Assembly (NCBI GenBank): GCA_029237515.1 | Contig: JARBAV010000469.1 | Span: forward strand, 1 to 5,651 | From: Nitrososphaerales archaeon | Lineage (GTDB): Archaea > Thermoproteota > Nitrososphaeria > Nitrososphaerales > Nitrososphaeraceae | Length of the DNA stretch: 5,651 nt | Reading direction: 5' to 3' | In this document: piece by piece, positions 1-5,651 of the stretch | Layout of the letters: each line of letters starts with the position of its first letter | How positions within the stretch are numbered: position 1 is the stretch's first letter | The notes under the pieces: generated by a model | Told to the model about the DNA's origin: nothing | Databases searched by the model: none | What the model saw: only the letters and a program-made list of their open reading frames with translations | Position numbers and translations under genes: made by a program

Positions 1-3000
1 CAATTTCAAGCCAAGCCGATCCGCCACCAGTCACTTCGGCAAATGTCTGTCTGATGTTCTGGTCCACTTTGGAAAAAGCATCGTCAAATACTTGGCTCTT
101 TTCTTTAGCTATTTCCTCTATGAATTCAACAATCGATTTACGTTCGATCTCAAGTTCATTTCTTCGTTCAGACATACTTCGATAACCTTCAACTATTTCA
201 GAATATGCGTCCTTAGCGCGTAAGTTAACTCTGTTTCTTATAGGATCATACTCAGCTTTCAAATTCTCCAATATCAAGTCTACATTCAGATCTTGTGGCG
301 TTTCTTCATAATCTAGTGACCTGAGCTCGGCTGTTAGCTCTTCGTATTTAAAACCTAGCTGTTCAATGTCCCTTTTATAGACAGCAATATCGCGTTCAAG
401 GCTCGAATATTCCCTTGATGACTTGCGTTCATTGTCCCGAATTGTCTTTATTTTTTGTTCGTACTCAGAAATCATCCCATAAGATTTCCCAGTCGAATCA
501 ATAATGTCCTGTTCCTTCTGCCTAAGTGTCAAGATTTCATTATCTACAATATTTAGATTCTTTCGCAGTTCACCTGATTCGGTACGCTTTTGTTGCAATT
601 CTTCTAAAAGCTGTTTCTCTTCTTCAAAGAGTTCCTTAACCTTTTGTTGAATATCTTGCACCATTGATTTGATCGGTGTGGATTCAGTAATCTTCTCTCT
701 GAGTTCTAAATCGGTTTTCTCGATAGTTCTCATGGTATTGCTTTTTTCATTTTGTAAGAGTGCAAATGCTCCACTCCCGTGCAGCTTGTCTATCCTTTCT
801 GACAGCATCATTAATTTACTCATTAAGGATTGGGACTGAGTTAGACGAGCATCAAATACCTCTTGCATCTTATGAGTTCTTTCCCACTTCTCTCGAAGTG
901 TTATGGCTTCATCGATTCGTGTCTCTAACAATTTTTTCACAGAAGAGATCGACTCCATTACGGAAGTAATTCTTTCGTGTAAGCTTGAGATGTTTGTTGT
1001 GGCCTTAAATTCCAATTGCTCTAATTTTGCCAGATCGTCTGTAAGCCCTTCAAGGTTTGATTTTTTCGATTCTATACAACAGTTGAGATGTCTTGTAGAG
1101 GACTCTAATTTTCTCAAAATCTCAGCAGTTAGAGCAGTCTTGCTCATGTCAATGATTTTTGTTCCGAAATCAACCGATACTTGCGCACCAGTTGGTTCGA
1201 ATGATATCCCTGACAAGGATACAGATTTGAACCCTCTCCTTGCTAATTCGTAGCCAGTCGATGATGTGCGAACAAGTACAATATTCCTAAATAGGAATGT
1301 CACTAATTGCAAGTACCTAGAGCTCACAAACCTGTCTAAACTTCCCAATATGCCAACAGTGTCGGTTTCGTAAAGGATCTCTATTTCAGAATTGGTAGTA
1401 TCATACTTCAGTACATCAAGAGGAATTATTTTAAATCTTGGTAACTTCTTCCTCAGCGAATATTTGAGAAGTGATATCATCGATTCAATGTCAGATACTA
1501 CAATTGCCCTCATCCAATCCGATGCGGCAGCGAGAATAGCTCTCTCATAGACTCTCTCGAACTTTATCAAGTCTTGAACTAATCCCACTATTCTTAAGTG
1601 TTCTGAGGCTTCTAGCAAACTTGAAATAGCAAAGTACTCTGTATTTGGGTTCCTCATGACCTGGTTTAAATCGTCAAACCTTTGCGATACGGCATGCTGT
1701 GCAGCAACCACAAGTCGTGTTGATGTAGAAACATCTTGCTCAACACGTTTCTTTGTCTCCGAAAGCCTTTCTGTAGACCTGTTACAAGATTGAAGATGTT
1801 GTAAATACATTTGAAGGTCCTTATTTTGCAGTTGATTTAGTATATTGAACCTAGAAATTTGATTTCTTTGCGACAAGACTTCCATAACAGCGCTGTCCAT
1901 AGCCATCTGCATCTGTACCCTTCTCTCCTCTAACCTTGCCCTAACTGCTTCGAATTGACTCTGTATTCGAAGCAAAACATTTAGTCTCCCATCCATGCTG
2001 GCCTTTTTTGTCTGAAATACACCTTCCGTGGACGCTATCTTGTCTATTTTTGTGTTTGTCGAATTTAATTCAGACGTGAGATCACTCATCTCGAATCTCT
2101 TTAATTGTATGTCTTGCTCAACCTTTTCTAATTCCAATTGTGAATCAGACAGCTCGTCTTCCAGAGCTACCCTATCCAGCTCAATTGATTTCAATCTTCT
2201 CTCAATATTTATAATTCGTTGATCCGCTTCCTTTAGTACTGCTCGATTTCTTTCTGAGTCATAGACGATGTTTGATAGCTTACTCTCAACTATCGCCTTA
2301 TCCTTATTTGTTATATCCAAATTATTCATATATTTTGTCTTTTCCTGCTCAATCCCTTCGATTTGTGCATTCAATTGATTAATCTCATCTTCCAAAGACG
2401 AAGATCTAGAGCTGGAGCTCTTTAATCGGTTTTCTACTGATTCGATACTTGACCGAGTTGACACGATAATGTTTGAGATCTTGATAGCTCGATATTTCTT
2501 AATTTCATTTTCAATATTCAGAAACTTCATTTGTTCATTTCTTTCAATTTCAAGCTCATCGATTCTTTTTCTAACCTCATCGATTCGAGCGAAGGCAACT
2601 TCTAAACGTCTGTCTGATTCATCAAGCTGCTTTAGTGCTTCCGTCTTCTTCTCATCGAAGTACGATAAACCAATTATGTCTTCAATAATTTTTCTCCGTT
2701 CATCTGAATTGAGTTCAGAAATTCTAGTTATCATCCCCTGTTGAACTATATTCAACTTGTTTGAAGTAGCAATTACAATCTCTAATAGCTCAACTATGGT
2801 CGACTTTGTAACTTTTTTTCCATTGAGAAAGTACTCACTTTCTCCTGTCTGGCCTTCCATATCTCTTGTCAAAGTGACAGTGTCCGAGTCGATAGGGATA
2901 CCACGATCATGATTGTCAAAAGTCAGGCTAACGTGGATCATCTTATGATGGGTATTCTGAGTGTCATGAAAAAGTGACTGAAATCTATCTACTCTAAGTA

Positions 3001-3169
3001 CCCTTGGGCTATTTTCTCCAAGAGCGAACATTATTGCGTCCAGAATGTTACTCTTCCCAGAACCATTTGGGCCAGTAACCGCTATAAGACCTTTATCAAA
3101 TGTTAAAACAGAATTCTTGAAACCAAACGATTTGAAACCGTAGACCTCTAGTTTTTTTATATGCACCAA
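1..3169 (-). CDS. smc: Chromosome segregation protein SMC (3' end outside window)
   Basis: SMC ATPases dimerise through a hinge and, with a kleisin partner, organise and segregate chromosomes on the nucleoid. The reading frame is open for 1056 codons. The N-terminal head (about 1-165) has Walker A GPNGSGKS at 33-40, Arg59 at the place of the arginine finger of bacterial SMC, the Q-loop VQQG at 142-145 and an ERRKIIEDIIGLSYFDEKK stretch at 157-175. A heptad-rich arm follows to about 515, then the hinge (about 524-665, including GLVQDLI and FEPTG), then a return arm of matching length. VNLRA at 981-985 marks the conserved head-proximal joint. TFAEVTGGGSAWLEI at 1042-1056 opens the C-terminal head; the signature motif and Walker B lie beyond the window. 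The family is usually near 1170-1190 residues, so roughly 120 are missing. TTG at 3169 is chosen because it gives MVHIKK and fits the TATA box; GTG at 3166 or TTG at 3190 are alternatives. No ScpA/ScpB gene is visible. Confidence 0.95.
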   Translation of the reverse strand, partial: MVHIKKLEVYGFKSFGFKNSVLTFDKGLIAVTGPNGSGKSNILDAIMFALGENSPRVLRVDRFQSLFHDTQNTHHKMIHVSLTFDNHDRGIPIDSDTVTLTRDMEGQTGESEYFLNGKKVTKSTIVELLEIVIATSNKLNIVQQGMITRISELNSDERRKIIEDIIGLSYFDEKKTEALKQLDESDRRLEVAFARIDEVRKRIDELEIERNEQMKFLNIENEIKKYRAIKISNIIVSTRSSIESVENRLKSSSSRSSSLEDEINQLNAQIEGIEQEKTKYMNNLDITNKDKAIVESKLSNIVYDSERNRAVLKEADQRIINIERRLKSIELDRVALEDELSDSQLELEKVEQDIQLKRFEMSDLTSELNSTNTKIDKIASTEGVFQTKKASMDGRLNVLLRIQSQFEAVRARLEERRVQMQMAMDSAVMEVLSQRNQISRFNILNQLQNKDLQMYLQHLQSCNRSTERLSETKKRVEQDVSTSTRLVVAAQHAVSQRFDDLNQVMRNPNTEYFAISSLLEASEHLRIVGLVQDLIKFERVYERAILAAASDWMRAIVVSDIESMISLLKYSLRKKLPRFKIIPLDVLKYDTTNSEIEILYETDTVGILGSLDRFVSSRYLQLVTFLFRNIVLVRTSSTGYELARRGFKSVSLSGISFEPTGAQVSVDFGTKIIDMSKTALTAEILRKLESSTRHLNCCIESKKSNLEGLTDDLAKLEQLEFKATTNISSLHERITSVMESISSVKKLLETRIDEAITLREKWERTHKMQEVFDARLTQSQSLMSKLMMLSERIDKLHGSGAFALLQNEKSNTMRTIEKTDLELREKITESTPIKSMVQDIQQKVKELFEEEKQLLEELQQKRTESGELRKNLNIVDNEILTLRQKEQDIIDSTGKSYGMISEYEQKIKTIRDNERKSSREYSSLERDIAVYKRDIEQLGFKYEELTAELRSLDYEETPQDLNVDLILENLKAEYDPIRNRVNLRAKDAYSEIVEGYRSMSERRNELEIERKSIVEFIEEIAKEKSQVFDDAFSKVDQNIRQTFAEVTGGGSAWLEI

Positions 3170-3207
3170 GGACAGTGGACCAGTACCCAATTGATATTAA
3201 TATGTTT

Positions 3208-3218
3208 TATTTATAAAG
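3208..3218 (-). promoter_or_regulatory. TATA box of smc
   Basis: On the minus strand this reads CTTTATAAATA, a strong archaeal TATA element. Archaeal transcription usually begins about 25-27 bases downstream of the box centre (near 3213), placing the start near 3187. That leaves a leader of about 18 bases before TTG 3169 and makes the upstream TTG at 3190 unlikely as the start codon, since it would be at or before the transcript end. No Shine-Dalgarno sequence is seen between 3170 and 3190. The site is inferred from sequence only. Confidence 0.6.
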
Positions 3219-3343
3219 ACTGATTCATCTATGAAAACTAGAGTGTCTGATTATTCTTTTCAAGCCTTTCCAAGATTGTCTATTTGTCGGAATTTTCTCG
3301 TTGACGCCTATTCCTGTTTGTCATTCTTTCTATTTTAGCAATC

Positions 3344-3354
3344 TGCAAGTTGCA
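3344..3354. repeat. Perfect 11-base palindrome upstream of smc
   Basis: TGCAAGTTGCA has 5-base arms around a central G and lies about 130 bases upstream of the smc TATA box. It could be a protein-binding site, but it is too short to separate from chance in a region of this size, and no second copy was seen in the intergenic DNA. Confidence 0.25.
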
Positions 3355-3496
3355 TTATGTATCATGTAGCGCATTCTTACAACAAGAAACCATTGACGCT
3401 TTATTTATGGGACCTCCTTACCGGATTCCGTGCAAAAGTTGATTCCAATTCAGTTAAAATTTGAAGATAAGATTAGCTAACTTTGTATTTTTGATG

Positions 3497-3513
3497 AAAT
3501 CAATAGAAAATAA
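3497..3513 (-). terminator. Possible T-rich terminator after the winged-helix gene
   Basis: About nine bases past the TAG stop at 3522-3524, the minus strand reads TTATTTTCTATTGATTT (11 T in 17). Archaeal RNA polymerase commonly terminates at T-rich tracts without a hairpin, and none is visible here. The tract is interrupted and the whole region is AT-rich, so this is a weak call. Confidence 0.3.
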
Positions 3514-3521
3514 TCGCTTAC

Positions 3522-4202
3522 CTAAGTAAGAATCCTCATGAAATCCATAATGAGAGTCTGTTGATCTTTATTTGAATTTACAAAAGCATCAAGTAGCTCC
3601 CGTTCAACTCCAATATGGTCAGAGATAACCAACTTAAAGTTTTTTACATTCATAGGTATAATGCTATCTACTACGCCAATACTATATGAATGGATGTATT
3701 CATTGATTATTTTCGATACGAAATAAGGGGCGATGCCCATCAAAAGAAGTATTCCATCAAAGAGGATCTTTTCTTCCTTATTCACTGGTTTTAATGAGGC
3801 AATAAATTCTTCCAAAGACTTTGTTCTATACACTTTCCCGAGCTCTTCGATGGATGACGCCACTAGCAAACCTGCTTCCGTTAATTCATAGAATGGTACT
3901 CCTTCCAGTTGTAGGGCTCTTGGACCACGCCTCAACGGCAGCCTGCCGCCCTCCTTTACTACACCTGAAGGAATAAGGACCTCGTCAAGGTCTCGAAAAA
4001 TTCCTGAATAAATGTTTTGCCATAATATTCCATGCTTTTTCGCAATCACGTGAGCAATAGAGGTTCTTGTACGCAACTCCGGGCTCTGTTCAGAGGCAAG
4101 GTGAGCGATAATTCCTCTCTGTCTTTTCGCTTCTCCAGTGAACTTATCCTTCCGAGTCTTGAATGTATCAAATATTGCTATGTTGTATTTTGTGCCTTTC
4201 AA
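3522..4202 (-). CDS. Hypothetical protein with probable N-terminal winged-helix domain
   Basis: I do not recognise a named family for this 226-residue protein. Residues about 24-118 look like a winged helix-turn-helix domain: a helix around RGIIAHLASE (29-38), a second segment TSIAHVIAKKHGI (47-59), a putative recognition helix WQNIYSGIFRDLDEVLIPSGVV (61-82), a basic Gly/Arg-rich stretch GGRLPLRRGPR (85-95) that could be the wing, and FYELTEAGLLVASSIEEL (104-121), which resembles the Y-x-LTE-x-G strand-helix ending MarR/PadR-like domains. Residues about 125-226 are predicted by eye to be mainly helical, with a hydrophobic stretch at 145-166 that includes charged or polar breaks and is not a clear membrane segment; this could be a dimerisation or sensing domain. 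TTG at 4202 is the only start codon between the in-frame stop at 4212-4214 and residue 43 (another TTG). The gene is divergent from guaB and upstream of smc. Regulatory function is inference; a non-regulatory nucleic-acid-binding role is possible. Confidence 0.8.
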   Translation of the reverse strand: MKGTKYNIAIFDTFKTRKDKFTGEAKRQRGIIAHLASEQSPELRTRTSIAHVIAKKHGILWQNIYSGIFRDLDEVLIPSGVVKEGGRLPLRRGPRALQLEGVPFYELTEAGLLVASSIEELGKVYRTKSLEEFIASLKPVNKEEKILFDGILLLMGIAPYFVSKIINEYIHSYSIGVVDSIIPMNVKNFKLVISDHIGVERELLDAFVNSNKDQQTLIMDFMRILT

Positions 4203-4216
4203 AGATAAAGCCTATG

Positions 4217-4235
4217 CACCATCAAATTTTTGGTG
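4217..4235. promoter_or_regulatory. Imperfect palindrome, possible operator
   Basis: The 19-base element CACCATCAAATTTTTGGTG pairs 7 of 9 positions around a central A, with perfect outer arms CACCA/TGGTG. It lies between the candidate TATA box (4238-4250) and the predicted transcription start (about 4218) of the winged-helix gene, a position where a bound dimer would block polymerase. Binding by the gene's own product is inference from placement. Confidence 0.4.
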
Positions 4236-4237
4236 GA

Positions 4238-4250
4238 ATATTATTTTAAT
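4238..4250 (-). promoter_or_regulatory. Candidate TATA box of the winged-helix gene
   Basis: The minus strand reads TAAAATAATATTC around here, an AT-rich element about 40 bases upstream of the TTG at 4202. With the box centred near 4244, transcription would begin near 4218, giving a leader of roughly 16 bases, similar to the arrangement of smc. The match to a canonical archaeal TATA box is weaker than at the smc promoter. Confidence 0.4.
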
Positions 4251-4406
4251 CTGTTGGTATATTCAATCCCAACTCTGGTTGTAGCGACACCTGAAAAATT
4301 AGCTTTACATGGTCCTTATGTTGACTAATCAGGGAATCCATTATGACTACTCAACTAATTTTGATTCCACCTCTAGTACGTCATTGGTGTAAGAATTTAA
4401 GGAAAA

Positions 4407-4415
4407 ACTTATAAT
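4407..4415 (+). promoter_or_regulatory. TATA box of guaB
   Basis: ACTTATAAT is preceded by the purine-rich GGAAAA (4401-4406), which could serve as the BRE. A start about 26 bases downstream of the box centre (4411) falls near 4437, only about ten bases before the TTG start at 4447. The guaB mRNA is therefore predicted to be nearly leaderless; AAGG at 4437-4440 is at best a vestigial Shine-Dalgarno at the transcript end. Confidence 0.55.
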
Positions 4416-4446
4416 CCCTCTGCTGAACACCTAATTAAGGTTTTAT

Positions 4447-5651
4447 TTGGAGATAACAGAGGGACTAACGTTTGATGACGTTCTCATCGTTCCGACTAGA
4501 TCACACATCATCTCCCGGAGTCAAACTAATCTAAGGACAAGGCTATCACGAAATATTTTTCTTAACATTCCCTTGATCAGCGCAAATATGGATACGATCA
4601 CTGAGTCAGGAATGGCAATTGCTCTAGCCCGTGAAGGCGGAATAGGTATTATACACAGATTTATGACGATTGCAGACCAAGTAGACGAAGTCTTGAGGGT
4701 AAAGAGATCCGAATCAGTCATGATTGAGCAGCCATATACAGTTAGCCAAGACATGAACGTAACAGATGTAAGAAAGCTGATGACTAACTATGGAGTTTCT
4801 GGGTTACTCGTTGAAGATATTGATCACAAATTAGTGGGCATCATTACCAGACGAGACATAACCTTTGAGAGTAATCCAACAAAAAAGATATCTGGTTCAA
4901 TGAGTAGAGATGTAATCACGGCCCAAAGAGGAATTACCATTGAAGAAGCTAAAGAAATTCTTCACAAGCATAGAATAGAAAAGCTACCTGTAGTTGATAA
5001 GAAATATCATATAGTAGGTCTAATCACAAGTAAAGATATTCTCAAGATGGAGCAGTATCCGTATGCTTCCAAGGATAAGAAAGGGAGACTACTTGTGGGC
5101 GCGGCTGTAGGCGTCAAGGGTGATTTTCTTGAAAGAACCGAGACATTGCTGGAGGCTGGGGCTGATGTGATAGTGGTTGATATTGCTCACGGGCATAGCG
5201 ATAATGCAATAAATGCAGTCAAAATGATAAAGAGGGCATTTCCAAATTGCGAACTTATTGCAGGAAATGTTGCGACTGGAAATGGATCAAAGGATCTTAT
5301 CCGGGCTGGGGTAGATGCAGTGAAAGTCGGCGTTGGCTCCGGATCCATATGCATTACGCGGGTTATTACGGGCTCTGGAGTACCTCAGGTCACCGCGGTC
5401 GTCGACAGTGCCAAAGTAACAAAAGATTATGATATTCCAATAATCTCAGATGGTGGAATAAGGACATCTGGTGACGCTACTAAGGCGCTTGCGGCTGGAG
5501 CATCTTCTGTGATGGTTGGAAGTCTCTTTGGGGGCACAGATGAAAGTCCTGGCAAGACACTCGTTAAGAATGGTAAGAAATTTAAAATGTACAGAGGAAT
5601 GGCTTCCTTTTATGCATCTTTGGGTAGAAAGTATCGAGAGGAGGGTTCACA
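4447..5651 (+). CDS. guaB: Inosine-5'-monophosphate dehydrogenase (3' end outside window)
   Basis: This enzyme oxidises IMP to XMP with NAD+, the committed step of cytosolic GMP synthesis. The visible 401 residues (of about 480 usual) begin with the family's [12 protein letters not shown] (5-16) and [21 protein letters not shown]. Two CBS domains, about 92-141 and 149-201, interrupt the TIM barrel and usually bind adenine nucleotides. Barrel motifs follow: DIAHGHSD (245-252), GNVATG (273-278), the catalytic loop [11 protein letters not shown] with Cys302 and Thr304 (295-305), ISDGGIR with phosphate/ribose-contacting Asp335, [12 protein letters not shown] (358-369) and YRGMAS (382-387). The ESPG and GVPQ segments fit IMP dehydrogenase better than GMP reductase. 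TTG at 4447 is the only start codon between the in-frame stop TAA at 4432-4434 and the conserved N-terminus. The mobile-flap region is only partly visible and the C-terminus is cut off. The gene is divergent from the winged-helix gene and has its own promoter. Confidence 0.96.
   Translation, partial: MEITEGLTFDDVLIVPTRSHIISRSQTNLRTRLSRNIFLNIPLISANMDTITESGMAIALAREGGIGIIHRFMTIADQVDEVLRVKRSESVMIEQPYTVSQDMNVTDVRKLMTNYGVSGLLVEDIDHKLVGIITRRDITFESNPTKKISGSMSRDVITAQRGITIEEAKEILHKHRIEKLPVVDKKYHIVGLITSKDILKMEQYPYASKDKKGRLLVGAAVGVKGDFLERTETLLEAGADVIVVDIAHGHSDNAINAVKMIKRAFPNCELIAGNVATGNGSKDLIRAGVDAVKVGVGSGSICITRVITGSGVPQVTAVVDSAKVTKDYDIPIISDGGIRTSGDATKALAAGASSVMVGSLFGGTDESPGKTLVKNGKKFKMYRGMASFYASLGRKYREEGS

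Larger units (their letters stand above)
3170..3521. other. Intergenic region between the winged-helix gene and smc
   Basis: This 352-base stretch contains no convincing gene. The smc promoter lies at its smc-proximal side, and a T-rich tract following the upstream minus-strand gene lies at the other side. Between them I see an 11-base perfect palindrome TGCAAGTTGCA at 3344-3354, a full AAGGAGGT Shine-Dalgarno-like octamer on the minus strand at 3412-3419, and only very short open frames (a 12-codon one at 3355-3393 minus and a 35-codon one at 3231-3338 plus). No tRNA-like T-arm or clear C/D-box pair was found. The length is large for two co-directional archaeal genes, so a small RNA or long 3' untranslated region cannot be excluded. 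Confidence 0.7.
4203..4446. promoter_or_regulatory. Divergent control region with CACC/GGTG half-sites
   Basis: These 244 bases separate the winged-helix gene from guaB and hold both promoters. The tetramer CACC or its complement GGTG occurs six times: 4217-4220, 4232-4235 (complement), 4288-4291, 4368-4371, 4386-4389 (complement) and 4428-4431. About two would be expected if all bases were equally frequent. Three copies are followed two to four bases later by AAATT in the same orientation (4217, the complement at 4235 reading leftward, and 4288). The last copy sits at the predicted guaB transcription start. No other gene or RNA is visible here; a 23-codon frame from ATG 4343 runs through the guaB TATA box and is taken as chance. 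Confidence 0.4.

Noticed and set aside
760..2744. Several plus-strand open frames of 64-116 codons
   Set aside because: They lie antisense to the continuous 1056-codon SMC frame, are rich in Ser/Phe/Leu as expected of complements of coiled-coil codons, and show no recognisable protein motif.
3231..3338. 35-codon plus-strand open frame divergent from smc
   Set aside because: The shared TATA-like element is symmetric and could drive it (an internal GTG at 3243 would be about leaderless), but the frame is short, has no ribosome site and no recognisable composition.
3488..3560. Possible C/D-box small RNA (TTGATGA at 3491-3497)
   Set aside because: No CTGA D box follows at suitable spacing, and the region overlaps the end of the winged-helix gene.
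3657..3768. Hydrophobic stretch in the 226-residue protein as a membrane helix
   Set aside because: The segment around residues 145-166 contains Asp, Pro and Ser/Lys breaks and is better explained as a buried helix of a soluble domain.
4333..4368. Inverted repeat GGAATC/GATTCC with 24-base loop
   Set aside because: Arms are only six bases with no extension, so a stable hairpin or operator is not supported.
3439..4369. Nine-base repeat TTGATTCCA at 3439-3447 and 4361-4369 in the two intergenic regions
   Set aside because: A single shared 9-mer is expected by chance in this much DNA, and the flanks do not match.
4521..4754. 77-codon minus-strand open frame
   Set aside because: It is antisense to the strongly conserved N-terminal part of guaB.
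5247..5432. 61-codon plus-strand open frame
   Set aside because: It is an out-of-frame shadow of the catalytic-loop region of guaB.

Overview
The window looks like chromosomal core-gene DNA from an archaeon, most likely the Nitrososphaeria (Thaumarchaeota). The basis is the visible SMC N-terminus (VHIKK, then YGFKSFGFKN), which I recall as typical of thaumarchaeal SMC proteins. Archaeal TATA-type promoter elements lie the expected distance upstream of the genes, leaders are very short, and no Shine-Dalgarno site sits in front of the starts. The lineage call is inference from recalled family resemblance; no search was run.

Layout. Positions 1-3169 (minus) hold most of a chromosome-segregation SMC ATPase: 1056 uninterrupted codons with N-terminal head, N-arm coiled coil, hinge, C-arm coiled coil and the first residues of the C-terminal head. 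The gene leaves the window at its 3' end, so the signature motif and Walker B are not visible. Positions 3170-3521 are intergenic and contain the smc promoter (TATA near 3213). Positions 3522-4202 (minus) encode an unrecognised 226-residue protein whose first half reads like a winged-helix DNA-binding domain. Positions 4203-4446 form a divergent promoter region. Positions 4447-5651 (plus) hold the first 401 residues of IMP dehydrogenase (GuaB), with two CBS domains inserted in the TIM barrel and the catalytic Cys loop intact; the gene leaves the window at its 3' end.

How the genes relate. The three genes are separate functions, not an obvious system: chromosome organisation (SMC), a probable regulator, and the committed step of GMP synthesis (GuaB). 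The winged-helix gene is co-directional with smc but separated by about 350 bases and a separate smc promoter, so they are probably not one tight operon. It is divergent from guaB, and the shared upstream region carries a palindrome over its own promoter plus a local excess of CACC/GGTG half-sites, so autoregulation or control of guaB is a testable idea. All three genes appear to start with TTG. I found no RNA gene, mobile element, CRISPR array or defence system, and nothing that amounts to a clearly new biological system; the most useful leads are the putative operator region and the uncharacterised 226-residue protein.
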